NCBI RefSeq assembly: GCF_001542625.1
Contig: NZ_CP016279.1
Span: 5,394,001-5,458,000, forward strand
Length of the DNA stretch: 64,000 nt
Direction of reading: 5' to 3'
DNA from: Streptomyces griseochromogenes
GTDB taxonomy: Bacteria; Actinomycetota; Actinomycetes; Streptomycetales; Streptomycetaceae
Shown here: positions 17,363-24,762 of the stretch, one piece after another
How the letters are laid out: each line of letters starts with the position of its first letter
Numbering within the stretch: the first letter of the stretch is position 1
Translations under genes and position numbers: made by a program
Notes under the pieces: generated by a model
What the model was told of the DNA's origin: nothing
The model's input: only the letters and a program-made list of their open reading frames with translations
The model's database searches: none

Positions 17363-17465
17363 TCATGGATTGCGCCAGGATATGGCGTTGTTGCCGGTTG
17401 CGCGTTTCGCCAGGTTCGAGATCATCGCGAGGCGGATCATGCTCTCGGAGTGCGCTGAAGCAGCC
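17363..17465 (-). pseudogene. transposase C-terminal fragment
   Basis: The - strand reads HSESMIRLAMISNLAKRATGN to a TGA (17363-17365), a typical C-terminus of IS5-type transposases. Nothing upstream in frame belongs to it. It is a decayed fragment between the intact IS5 element and the N-terminal fragment to its right. Confidence 0.6.
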
Positions 17466-17479
17466 AGTGAGAGTACGAG

Positions 17480-17869
17480 TCAAGCGGTAGCCAGAACGAC
17501 ACGGCCACCATCCTCACAGTGGGAGCAGTCGGCGCGGCTGTCGCCGACGCGATCGCATTCGGCGAGGGTGACGTCCAGCAGCACGTAGTCGGGGCAGACC
17601 TGGCGCAGGGCGCACAGCAGGCCGGGCACGCGGTCGGCGAGCAGGTCGATGACGGCCGTGGTGTAGGCGCGGGCGGTGCCGACGGCGATGCCGAAGTCGG
17701 CCGCGAGCTGCGCGAGGGTGTCGTGCCGACGCACGTACAGCAGGCCGATCAGGGCACGCTGGTGCGGTGGGAGCTTGGAGCGGCGGTCACCCTCGCGGGT
17801 GACGATGAGCATGGTGACCCACTCGACCAAGGCGTGAGGCAGGTCGAGTGCGGCAGGATAGGGAACCAA
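17480..17869 (-). pseudogene. IS5-type transposase, N-terminal fragment
   Basis: 129 codons hold the helix-turn-helix ([39 protein letters not shown]) and the first catalytic strand ([16 protein letters not shown], where the family normally has LLDGT). The rest of the catalytic domain is gone, and the last residues ([17 protein letters not shown]) are unlike the family. It is not functional. Confidence 0.8.
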
Positions 17870-18047
17870 CGAGGCTCCTGCGCCAGTGGGTTGAGACTTC
17901 GAACGCCTCCCTCAACGGCACGGGAGCCTCGTGCGTTGCGGACACCGACGCTGTCACCCGATCAGCGGCCACGCTGAAAAGCCTCATTGGTCTTGAGGCC
18001 AGGCACCTGTCTTTCGGATCTTATGGGCGCGCGATAAGTTGCCTGCC

Positions 18048-18596
18048 ATGACGCAACTCGGACTCGCTGGCTGGCCACCTGCCCCGATAAAGACCGAACG
18101 GCTCCTGCTCCGTGCGTCCGAGGCCCGGGACCGTGCGGTGTTCATCGAGCTGTTCGCATCGCCAGAGGTGGGCACCTACATCGGTGGTTCCCGACCGCGT
18201 GATGAGCTGGAACGCTCAGTCCCTGAGGTGCCCGGGCAGCGCCCTGGTCTTTTCGTGATCGATCTCGACGGAGCGATGATCGGCATGATCACGCTCGATC
18301 GGCGGGACGCAGAGCGTCGGGGGCACGTCCGTCCGGATGACGGGGAGAACGAGCTCGGTTACATGTTCCTGCCGGAGGCGTGGGGACGCGGGTACGCCGC
18401 CGAGGCGTGCACAGCGGTACTCGGCTGGTTCGCCGACGCGCTTCCCGGCGAGCTGGTGGTGCTCTGCACCCAGACGGCCAACGACCGCGCGATGCGCCTC
18501 GCCGCGAAGCTGGGGTTCACCGAGGTGGAGCGGTTTGAGGAGTACGGCGCCGAGCAGTGGTTCGGCGTGTGGTCCTCGGTCACGTCGTCCGGTTGA
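18048..18596 (+). CDS. GNAT-family N-acetyltransferase
   Basis: A 182-residue acetyltransferase of the RimJ/RimL type. TERLLLRASEARDRAVFIELFAS is the N-terminal strand and helix pair, and GENELGYMFLPEAWGRGYAAEACTAVL holds the acetyl-CoA loop (WGRGYA). ANDRAMRLAAKLGFTEVERFEEYG is the usual C-terminal strand. The ATG at 18048 is preferred to the codon at 18039. It is isolated between transposase remnants, so its place in the antibiotic pathway is doubtful; self-resistance by acetylation is possible but unsupported. Confidence 0.9.
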   Translation: MTQLGLAGWPPAPIKTERLLLRASEARDRAVFIELFASPEVGTYIGGSRPRDELERSVPEVPGQRPGLFVIDLDGAMIGMITLDRRDAERRGHVRPDDGENELGYMFLPEAWGRGYAAEACTAVLGWFADALPGELVVLCTQTANDRAMRLAAKLGFTEVERFEEYGAEQWFGVWSSVTSSG

Positions 18597-18614
18597 TCAG
18601 AGCGTTTTTGGTGA

Positions 18615-18690
18615 TCATCTCGCTGCCCAGATGAAGATGCCGGCGACGTGGAGTCCGGCGAGGTAGATGGTGACGGTCTTGGTTGAACCG
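18615..18690 (-). pseudogene. transposase C-terminal tail
   Basis: The - strand reads VTIYLAGLHVAGIFIWAAR to a TGA at 18615-18617, the characteristic last helix of IS5-family transposases. Only about 25 codons remain before the frame degrades. Confidence 0.6.
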
Positions 18691-18785
18691 GGCCTCCGAC
18701 GGCTACCGCGGCGGGGGGTGCCCCTATGTCTTTGGTCAAGGGAAACGGGGGTGCGTTGGGTCGGCGGTCCGGGCAGCATGGCGGG

Positions 18786-19271
18786 GTGACTGACCTGCTG
18801 TGGGATGAGGTGAAGTGCTTCTTCGACCTGGACTTGATGGGGTCGCTGCCGGACGTGCGTGTCCCGAATGCCTCGGTGGAGGACTGGCAAGCGGTTCTCG
18901 ATCTTGTCGCGGAGAAGGGCTGGAAATACCAGTACTCCGAGGGAGAGACGGTGCTTCCGATGCCTCGGGCGGAGGCCGTGCTGTCCCGCCCGGCGGATGC
19001 TGAGTGCCCGGACCTGCGGGTCTGGCCGACCGCCGAGGTGTTGGCGGTCTTCCGTTTCCATGCCGACGATGAAGTCGACTTCGACGTGGACCTGCGGGAG
19101 TTGCAGGGCCAGGACCGACTTGATGTGCTCTGCGACTTCCTTCGGGAGATCGGGCGGCGGTTGGGCAAGCCGGTGCTGATGGACCCGGAAGGCGACTACG
19201 GCCATCCGGTGCTCGGCTTCGACGTCGAGGCTGATCGAGTCGTTCTCCTCGCAGACCCGCAGGTCAGGTGA
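18786..19271 (+). CDS. conserved Streptomyces hypothetical protein, copy A
   Basis: The GTG at 18786 begins VTDLLWDEVKCFFDLDLMGSLPDVRVPNASVEDW, giving 161 residues of a small acidic soluble protein with no recognised domain. The C-terminal half (residues about 36-161) is repeated at 37810-38187, where the N-terminal part is missing. Its 3' end overlaps the end of an IS110 transposase remnant on the other strand (stop 19264-19266), and that overlap is preserved in the second copy. Acidic single-domain proteins of this kind are sometimes immunity proteins, but nothing here proves it. Confidence 0.65.
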   Translation: MTDLLWDEVKCFFDLDLMGSLPDVRVPNASVEDWQAVLDLVAEKGWKYQYSEGETVLPMPRAEAVLSRPADAECPDLRVWPTAEVLAVFRFHADDEVDFDVDLRELQGQDRLDVLCDFLREIGRRLGKPVLMDPEGDYGHPVLGFDVEADRVVLLADPQVR

Positions 19272-19303
19272 CTGAGGTCGACGGCTGCGGTTCGTAGAAG
19301 GTC
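18891..19303 (+). repeat. diverged direct repeat, copy A (about 410 bp)
   Basis: Starts GCGGTTCTCGATCTTGTCGC and ends ...GGTTCGTAGAAGGTCC. The same sequence with scattered substitutions and one 3-base length difference is at 37810-38220 in the same orientation. It covers most of the hypothetical gene and the tail of an IS110 remnant. The pair brackets the diaminobutyrate operon and the CTAG-linked IS array, about 18.5 kb. Confidence 0.85.
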
Positions 19304-19535
19304 CCGTCGCGGAGCATCGCGAACAGCACGTCGGCCCTGCGTCTGGCGAGGCAGAGCAGGGCCTGGGTGTGGTGCTTGCCCTGGGCGACCTTCTTGTCGT
19401 AGTAGGCCCGGGACACGGGGTCGCCCAGGCCGGCGAACGCGGAGAGGAAGAAGGCGCGTTTGATCTGCTTGTTTCCGTGTGTCCTGAGCGTGAGAAGGAG
19501 TTGGTCGTAGGGCAGCTTCCGATCATGGTGCTGTG
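19264..19535 (-). pseudogene. IS110-family transposase, C-terminal fragment
   Basis: The - strand encodes GNKQIKRAFFLSAFAGLGDP, VSRAYYDKKVAQGKHHTQALL and LARRRADVLFAMLRDGTFYEPQ, ending at the TGA 19264-19266. This is the standard IS116/IS110/IS902 C-terminus. The N-terminal DEDD domain is absent. A fragment with the N-terminal half of an IS110 transposase lies at 22384-23055 on the same strand, beyond the IS630 insertion. The two may be parts of one interrupted element with extra deletion, but about 120 residues between them are missing. Confidence 0.75.
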
Positions 19536-19671
19536 TGAAAGATGAAGGTTTTGGCCCTTCGGAGTCGCCCTGCGGGGGGAGGCTTCAAACCGCCTCATGC
19601 TGCGTTACTGACCTTGCTTGCGTGATGTCGTGGGGGTCGACAGCCTGTGGTTGTCGCAGTAGGCCGGTCAT

Positions 19672-20018
19672 ATGAGGTATCCGCAAGGGGGCGGGCTGAC
19701 CGCGGAGCGACGTGCGTTTCGCGAACACATCCGGATGCAGGCGGGCGAGTTATTCGCCCTGGGACACGACAATGCCGCCGTCGCCAGGCAGTTACGTGTC
19801 AGCGTGCGGTCGGTACAGCGGTGGCACCAGGCATGGGAGCACGGCGGCAGGCCGGCCCTGGAGTCGAAGGGGCAGGCATCCAGGCCCAAGCTGAGTGAGG
19901 CACTGTTCGCGGTGCTCGAGCAGGAGCTGGCCAGGGGGCCGGTAGCGCACGGCTGGCCGGACCAGACCTGGACGCTGGCCCGGATCAAGACGCTGATCGG
20001 GCGCCGGTTCCACAAGAG
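19672..20018 (+). pseudogene. IS630 transposase, N-terminal part (interrupted)
   Basis: The ATG at 19672 begins a winged-helix N-terminus: GELFALGHDNAAVARQLRVSVRSVQRWHQ and WTLARIKTLIGRRFHKS. At HKS the sequence leaves the family. The expected continuation (MTLSAIAQMLHRHGFS) resumes at about 21653, in phase if 20019-21652 is removed (CACAAGAG joined to CATGACG). This is the 5' exon-like half of a transposase cut by IS110. Confidence 0.85.
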
Positions 20019-21652
20019 TCAGCCGTTCACCTGCGGTTGACGCCTCGCGGGCGTGAAAATTGGTACGGGGCTGTCCGCCGACGCCGCTTCATGTTTGGGC
20101 CGTGAGCCCGCACAAGAGTCTGGTGAGAGAGCCGTCCGAGGGGCCGCACACTGTCGTCTCGAACACGCCGTTCAGCTTCTCCGCCTCCCTCAGGCTCTCC
20201 GGGCAGCCCCTCCCTGCACGATGCACAAGGGGAGGAAGCCCATGGAGGAGTTGAGGGAGGACCACGACGATGGAAGTGTTGCCCGGGTCGCGGCAATCGA
20301 CATCGCCAAGGCGTCCGGGATGGTATGTCTGCGCGTCCCGCACGACACCATCGAGGGCCGGCGTATTCAGCAGGTCTGGACGGTGGCGTCCACAACGAAC
20401 GCGATTCTCGAGCTCGGAGACCGGCTGGTCAGTCAAGGCGTCCAGCGGGTGGTGATGGAAGCGACGGGCAGCTATTGGCGGCCCTTCTTCTATCTTCTGG
20501 AATCCCGCGGCCTGGAGTGCTGGCTGGTCAACGCGCGCGACGTGAAGAACGTCCCTGGTCGGCCCAAGACCGACAAGCTGGACGCGGTCTGGCTGGCCAA
20601 GCTCGCCGAACGGGGCATGGTCCGGGCCTCGTTCGTTCCGCCGAAGCCGGTGCGGCAGCTGCGGGACCTCACCCGCACCCGAACCGTCTTCGTCCAAGAA
20701 CGCACTCGGCACAAGCACCGGGTGGACAAGGTCCTGCAGGACGCGCAGATCAAGCTGTCCGGCGTCGTCTCGGATCTCTTCGGGATGTCCGGACGGGCGA
20801 TGCTGGATGCCCTGGTCGCCGGGGAGCGTAATCCCAGAACGCTGGCGGGTCTGGCCAAAGGGAATCTGGTGAAGAAGAAGGCGGCCCTGGCCGAAGCACT
20901 CACCGGGCAGTTCGACGACCATCACGCCCGCCTGCTGCGCGTGCTGCTGTCAACCGTCGACCATCTCACCGCGCAGATCCAGGAACTCGACCGGCTGATT
21001 GTGGATCTCATGGGCCGGACCACGGCCCCGCACGACGACCGCGGAAGCAGTCCGCCCGGCCGCGCTGACGTGACCGCTCAGCACCTGGCCGAGCGTCTGG
21101 ATGCCGTCCCCGGCGTCGGGCAGGCCACTGCCCAGATCGTCCTCGCCGAGATCGGCCTGGACATGAGCCGCTTTCCCACCCCCGAGCACCTGGTCTCGTG
21201 GGCGAAACTGTGTCCGCGGACCATCCAGTCCGGAGCAAAGAACACTGCCGGTCCGGCCGGTAGGGGCAATCCCTGGCTCAGGGGCGCACTGGGTGAAGCC
21301 GCCAGCGCCGCTGCCCGCACCGATACCTTCCTCGGTGCCCGTTACCGACGCATCGTCAAACGCCGCGGCCACAGCAAGGCACTGGTCGCCGTTGCCCGCT
21401 CGCTCCTTGTCATCACCTGGCACCTGCTCAGCGAGCCCGAAGCCTCCTACCAAGAACTCGGTGCTGAATGGCACCACCGTCATCTCAATCCCGCCCGCAA
21501 GACCAGAGATCTTGTCCGTCAGCTCCAGGCCCTCGGGCATCAAGTCACCCTCGCACCTGCAGCCTGAACCTCCCGCCCTGCCTCGGACGTCCGTTCTGCT
21601 TCGCAGAACGGACCCTGCCGCCTGCCTGGCTAAGGTTCGATTTTCCGTTCAG
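20019..21652 (+). mobile_element. IS110-family element inserted in the IS630 transposase
   Basis: The boundaries come from restoring the IS630 reading frame: HKS before, MTLSAIAQ after. IS110 elements lack long terminal inverted repeats and make little or no target duplication, which fits the clean junction. There are about 220 bases of untranslated 5' DNA, which in this family can carry the guide (bridge) RNA, and about 85 bases after the gene. Confidence 0.75.
20242..21567 (+). CDS. IS110-family transposase (IS116/IS110/IS902), intact
   Basis: 441 residues from the ATG at 20242, with GGGAGG upstream; codons farther 5' lack a ribosome site. The N-terminal RuvC-like DEDD domain is clear: VAAIDIAKASGMVCL (first Asp), VVMEATGSYWRPF (Glu), KTDKLDAVWLAKLAERGM (Asp pair). 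A coiled linker follows, then the C-terminal Tnp domain with AVPGVGQATAQIVLAEIG, LVSWAKLCPRTIQSGAKN and GNPWLRGALGEAA, which holds the catalytic serine region. No defect is visible. It inserts its element at a specific target, here inside an IS630 transposase. Confidence 0.95.
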   Translation: MEELREDHDDGSVARVAAIDIAKASGMVCLRVPHDTIEGRRIQQVWTVASTTNAILELGDRLVSQGVQRVVMEATGSYWRPFFYLLESRGLECWLVNARDVKNVPGRPKTDKLDAVWLAKLAERGMVRASFVPPKPVRQLRDLTRTRTVFVQERTRHKHRVDKVLQDAQIKLSGVVSDLFGMSGRAMLDALVAGERNPRTLAGLAKGNLVKKKAALAEALTGQFDDHHARLLRVLLSTVDHLTAQIQELDRLIVDLMGRTTAPHDDRGSSPPGRADVTAQHLAERLDAVPGVGQATAQIVLAEIGLDMSRFPTPEHLVSWAKLCPRTIQSGAKNTAGPAGRGNPWLRGALGEAASAAARTDTFLGARYRRIVKRRGHSKALVAVARSLLVITWHLLSEPEASYQELGAEWHHRHLNPARKTRDLVRQLQALGHQVTLAPAA

Positions 21653-22390
21653 CATGACGCTATCGGCCATCGCGCAGATGCTGCACCGGCACGGCTTCAG
21701 CCACCAGGTCCCGGCCCGCCGCGCGACCGAGCGCGACGAGGAAGCCGTCAGCGGCTGGGTGAAGGAGACCTGGCCCCAGGTGGAAACGCCGTGGCGGCGC
21801 TCGGGGCCTGGCTCTGCTTCGAAGACGAAGCCGGCTTCTCGATGACGCCGCCCACCACCCGCACCTGGGCCAGGCGTGGACACACACCCGTCATCCGGGT
21901 GCGGGGACGCTCCCAGCGCCGCTTCTCCATCGCCGCTCTGGCCTGCTACAAGCAGGGCGAACACTCACGCCTGATCTACCGGCCCAAGCGGCACGTCGAT
22001 CACAAGCGGGGCGGCAGACGCAGCTTCACCTGGACCGACTACCGCGACCTGCTCATCGCCGCCCACCAGCAACTCGGCGCACCGATCGTGCTTGTGTGGG
22101 ACAGCCTGAACGTTCACAGAGACCGCCGACTGCGGGAGTTCATCGACACCCACGACTGGATCAGCTGCTACTTCCTGCCAGCCTACGCACCCGACCTCAA
22201 CCCCGTCGAGGGCATCTGGTCACTACTGCGACGCAGCAGCCAGGCCAACACCGCATTCACCGACCCCGACCACCTCATGAGCGCGCTTCGGCACGGTCTC
22301 CGCCAGATCCAGTACCGCAGCAACCTCATCGACGGATGTCTCGCCGAAACCGGCCTCACCTCGACGACATCACGGCAAAAACGTCAGTAG
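21653..22390 (+). pseudogene. IS630 transposase, C-terminal part (interrupted, frameshifted)
   Basis: It resumes at MTLSAIAQMLHRHGFSHQVP and runs to WVKETWPQVE. A frameshift near 21785 moves the frame to AWLCFEDEAGFSMTPP (catalytic Asp). It then continues with VLVWDSLNVHRDRRLREFI (second Asp) and YAPDLNPVEGIWSLLRRS (catalytic Glu) to the TAG at 22388-22390. All DDE residues are present, but the gene is broken twice, by the IS110 insertion and by the frameshift. A second, shorter copy of this C-terminus is at 37638-37809. Confidence 0.85.
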
Positions 22391-23055
22391 CTGATCTCCT
22401 CGATCAGACGCTCGGCCATCCTCGGTGCCTTCGGCCGCAGCAGGGTGACCAGGCGGCTCCTGCCGGCCTTGCGTATCTGGGCCGAGGAGCCGAACCGTTC
22501 CAGCAGGGTGAGGACGGCCGGGTGCTGCAACCGTGGCCTCAGCACCCGCTCCAGCGAGGGATGGATCTGAGTCAGCAGGCCGTGGAGCCGGTTGGCGACC
22601 CTGGTGGCTTCGCCTGCGAGGTCGTCGTCGAACCCGCCGATCATCTCCAACTCGGCGATCGTCTCGTCCTCGCTGTCGATCGCCCGCAGTGTGTGCGGCA
22701 TCGCGCGGGCTGCATCCGCGATGATGAATGCGTCCCTCGCGTCGGTCTTGGCCTCGCCCGGATAGAGGTCGGCGATCCGCCGCATCGTCAGCCCTGGCAG
22801 GTAGGCGACCAGGCAGCCCATGTCGCGGGCGACGGCCAGCGGCAGGGCGCCGATCGAGGCCGGCTGGTCGACCACGACCAGCACCGTCCCGTGCTTGGCC
22901 TGGAGTTTGGCGAACAGTTCGCGGAGCTTGGGCTCGGTGTTGGGCAGGCGCTTGTCGAACGCCTTCTTCCCGGCCGGGGTGACGGCGGTGGCGTGGTTTT
23001 CGCCCTTGCCGACGTCCAGGCCGAGGAAGACGTCGATGCCGCCGGTGTCGATCAC
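22384..23055 (-). pseudogene. IS110-family transposase, N-terminal half
   Basis: The ATG at 23055 starts IDVFLGLDVGKGENHATAV, the first Asp of the DEDD domain. VVVDQPASIGALPLAVA and LYPGEAKTDARDAFIIADAAR (conserved K-T-D-x-x-D) follow. The reading frame runs through GEATRVANRLHGLLTQIHPSLER and stops inside the linker where the IS630 right end begins. The C-terminal domain is missing. The fragment at 19264-19535 may derive from the same element. Confidence 0.85.
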
Positions 23056-23289
23056 GTGCAGGCCCCTCCATCACGCTTTCGTCCGGCCTGCCAGGGCACC
23101 GAGCTGCCACATCCACGTTACGGAGAGCTCTTCCGGCCTGGGTGAAGCCGGTGCTCAAGCCCCTCATCAGCGGTCCGTCGATGCCTCCGAGCCCGGTGAC
23201 ACCACCCCCCCCGGATCATGAACAACAAGGGGGGAAGTCATGCCGGACCCGAAGGCCGGAGGCCCCATTGCGGAGCCACGAAAACGGTA

Positions 23290-23600
23290 ACGGGGGGGGG
23301 CAAGACCGGCGCCCTCGCCGCCTGCGTCATCGCCGACCAGGCCAGCATGCGCCGTGACCTGCGGCCCATCGGCCCGGCGACGAAGCTGCCAACGAACTCA
23401 AGCTGCTGACCGGACGCCGAGCCGACCTGGTCGAGGACCGTACCCGCACGGTGAACCGCCTGCGCGGCATGTTCCCCGCCCGGAATGGGCCCTGGATATG
23501 GCGAATACTGGGCCGCTCAGGCTGCTGACTGGCTACCAAACCCAGCCGCGATCCGACGCGCCGGGGCGACGCGGCAGATCAAGTCCAGGCCGTGCTCACC
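23290..23600 (+). pseudogene. decayed IS110-type transposase fragment
   Basis: The + strand shows ACVIADQASMRRDLRPI, then in another frame ELKLLTGRRADLVEDRTRTVNRLRGMFPA, and in a third LLTGYQTQ. These are recognisable linker-region pieces of an IS110 transposase with at least two frameshifts. A run of nine G at about 23290 marks its left limit. Confidence 0.6.
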
Positions 23601-23702
23601 CTCGCGCCCCCGACGGGGGCAACCTCCTGTGGACGCCTTCATTCGTGACTGACGGTGCTATGCAGCCACACCTCAGGTGACAACAGCCGCTTGACAACAA
23701 GA

Positions 23703-24746
23703 TCACGAAGTCTCGCGCACCACGTCCGCCACAATCGCCACCGCGGCGGAGACGTCTGCCGAGGTGAGACCACGATGCGTGACGGCCCTGATCCGGCCGT
23801 GGCCGAACTCACCCATAACCAGCCCGCGCTGCTGCACGGCAGCCAGGAATTGGTTGTCGTTCAGCCCGTCGGCCGTGACCCTGAACAGCACGATGTTGGT
23901 GGTGACCGCCTTCGGATCGATGTCGATTCCGTCCACCTCCGCCAGGCCCTCCGCCAGCTGCGCTGCGAGCTGATGGTCATCGGCGAGCCGGTCGACCATG
24001 GAGGTTAGCGCCAGCAGTCCGGCCGCCGCGAACACACCGGCCTGCCGCATGCCGCCGCCGAGCATCTTACGAACGCGCCGCGCCTTCTCGATGAAGGCGA
24101 CCTCGCCCGCGAGGATCGAACCGATGGGTGCCGAAAGGCCCTTGGACAGGCAGAACTGGATTGAGTCGGCGTGAGCGGCGATCTGGTCCGCCGACACACC
24201 CGTCGCCACGGCGGCGTTGAAGATCCTGGCACCGTCCATGTGCACCGCGAGGCCGTGCCCGGTGGCGAAGCGCTTGAGCTCGGCCAGATACTCCTGGCTC
24301 AGCGCCTGTCCGCCCATCCGGTTGTGGGTGTTCTCCACGCAGATGAGGCCGGGCAGGGCGAACTGGGGGTCGTCCGCGTCGGGCGGAAGCACCGCGGCCA
24401 GGTCGTCCAGTGCGAGATTGCCATCGGGCTGGGTCGGTATCGGCTCGTAGACGATGCCGCCGCACACGCTCGCCCCGCCAGCTTCGTACAGGTAGATGTC
24501 GCTCTCGTTGCCGACGACCACCTTCCCACCCCGTGGTACGTGCACCAGCAGGGCAGCGAGGTTCGCCATCGTCCCGCTGGGCATGAGGCACGCGGCGGGC
24601 TTACCGATGCTCTTCGCGGCGAGTTCCTCCAGCTGGTTGACCGTCGGGTCTTCGCCATACACGTCGTCCCCGAGCACGGCCTGCGTCATCGCGGACACCA
24701 TCTGCTCGGTAGGCAGCGTGAAGGTGTCGCTCCTCATTTCGATCAT
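23703..24746 (-). CDS. threonine-aldolase-family PLP enzyme
   Basis: A 347-residue fold-type I PLP enzyme. It starts MIEMRSDTFTLPTEQM, the typical L-threonine aldolase opening. Lys202 in FCLSKGLSAPIGS binds PLP, Asp171 in HMDGARIFNAA contacts the PLP nitrogen, and LMPSGTMANLAALL holds the phosphate loop. The family cleaves or makes beta-hydroxy amino acids (threonine or allo-threonine from glycine and acetaldehyde). Here it is the last gene of the diaminobutyrate operon, 16 bases after the fusion gene, and may set the supply or stereochemistry of the threonine-type precursor. The ATG at 24746 follows a GAGGA site. Confidence 0.9.
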   Translation of the reverse strand: MIEMRSDTFTLPTEQMVSAMTQAVLGDDVYGEDPTVNQLEELAAKSIGKPAACLMPSGTMANLAALLVHVPRGGKVVVGNESDIYLYEAGGASVCGGIVYEPIPTQPDGNLALDDLAAVLPPDADDPQFALPGLICVENTHNRMGGQALSQEYLAELKRFATGHGLAVHMDGARIFNAAVATGVSADQIAAHADSIQFCLSKGLSAPIGSILAGEVAFIEKARRVRKMLGGGMRQAGVFAAAGLLALTSMVDRLADDHQLAAQLAEGLAEVDGIDIDPKAVTTNIVLFRVTADGLNDNQFLAAVQQRGLVMGEFGHGRIRAVTHRGLTSADVSAAVAIVADVVRETS

Positions 24747-24762
24747 GTCGGCTCGTCCTCGT

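Larger units (their letters stand above)
19608..22387 (+). mobile_element. IS630-family element interrupted by IS110
   Basis: The ends are related inverted repeats: left CTGACCTTGCTTGCGTGATG from 19608, right CTGACGTTTTTGCCGTGATG read inward from 22387. Each is bordered by the TA dinucleotide expected for IS630 (19606-19607 and 22388-22389). The transposase gene is split by an IS110 insertion at 20019-21652. Without that insert the element would be about 1.15 kb. Confidence 0.8.

Noticed and set aside
18048..18596. GNAT gene as a self-resistance gene of the antibiotic pathway
   Set aside because: It lies between transposase remnants, without an operator site or operon link to pathway genes.
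19264..23055. Claim that the two outer IS110 fragments are exact halves of one element
   Set aside because: Removing the IS630 element does not restore an open frame, and about 120 residues are missing between them.
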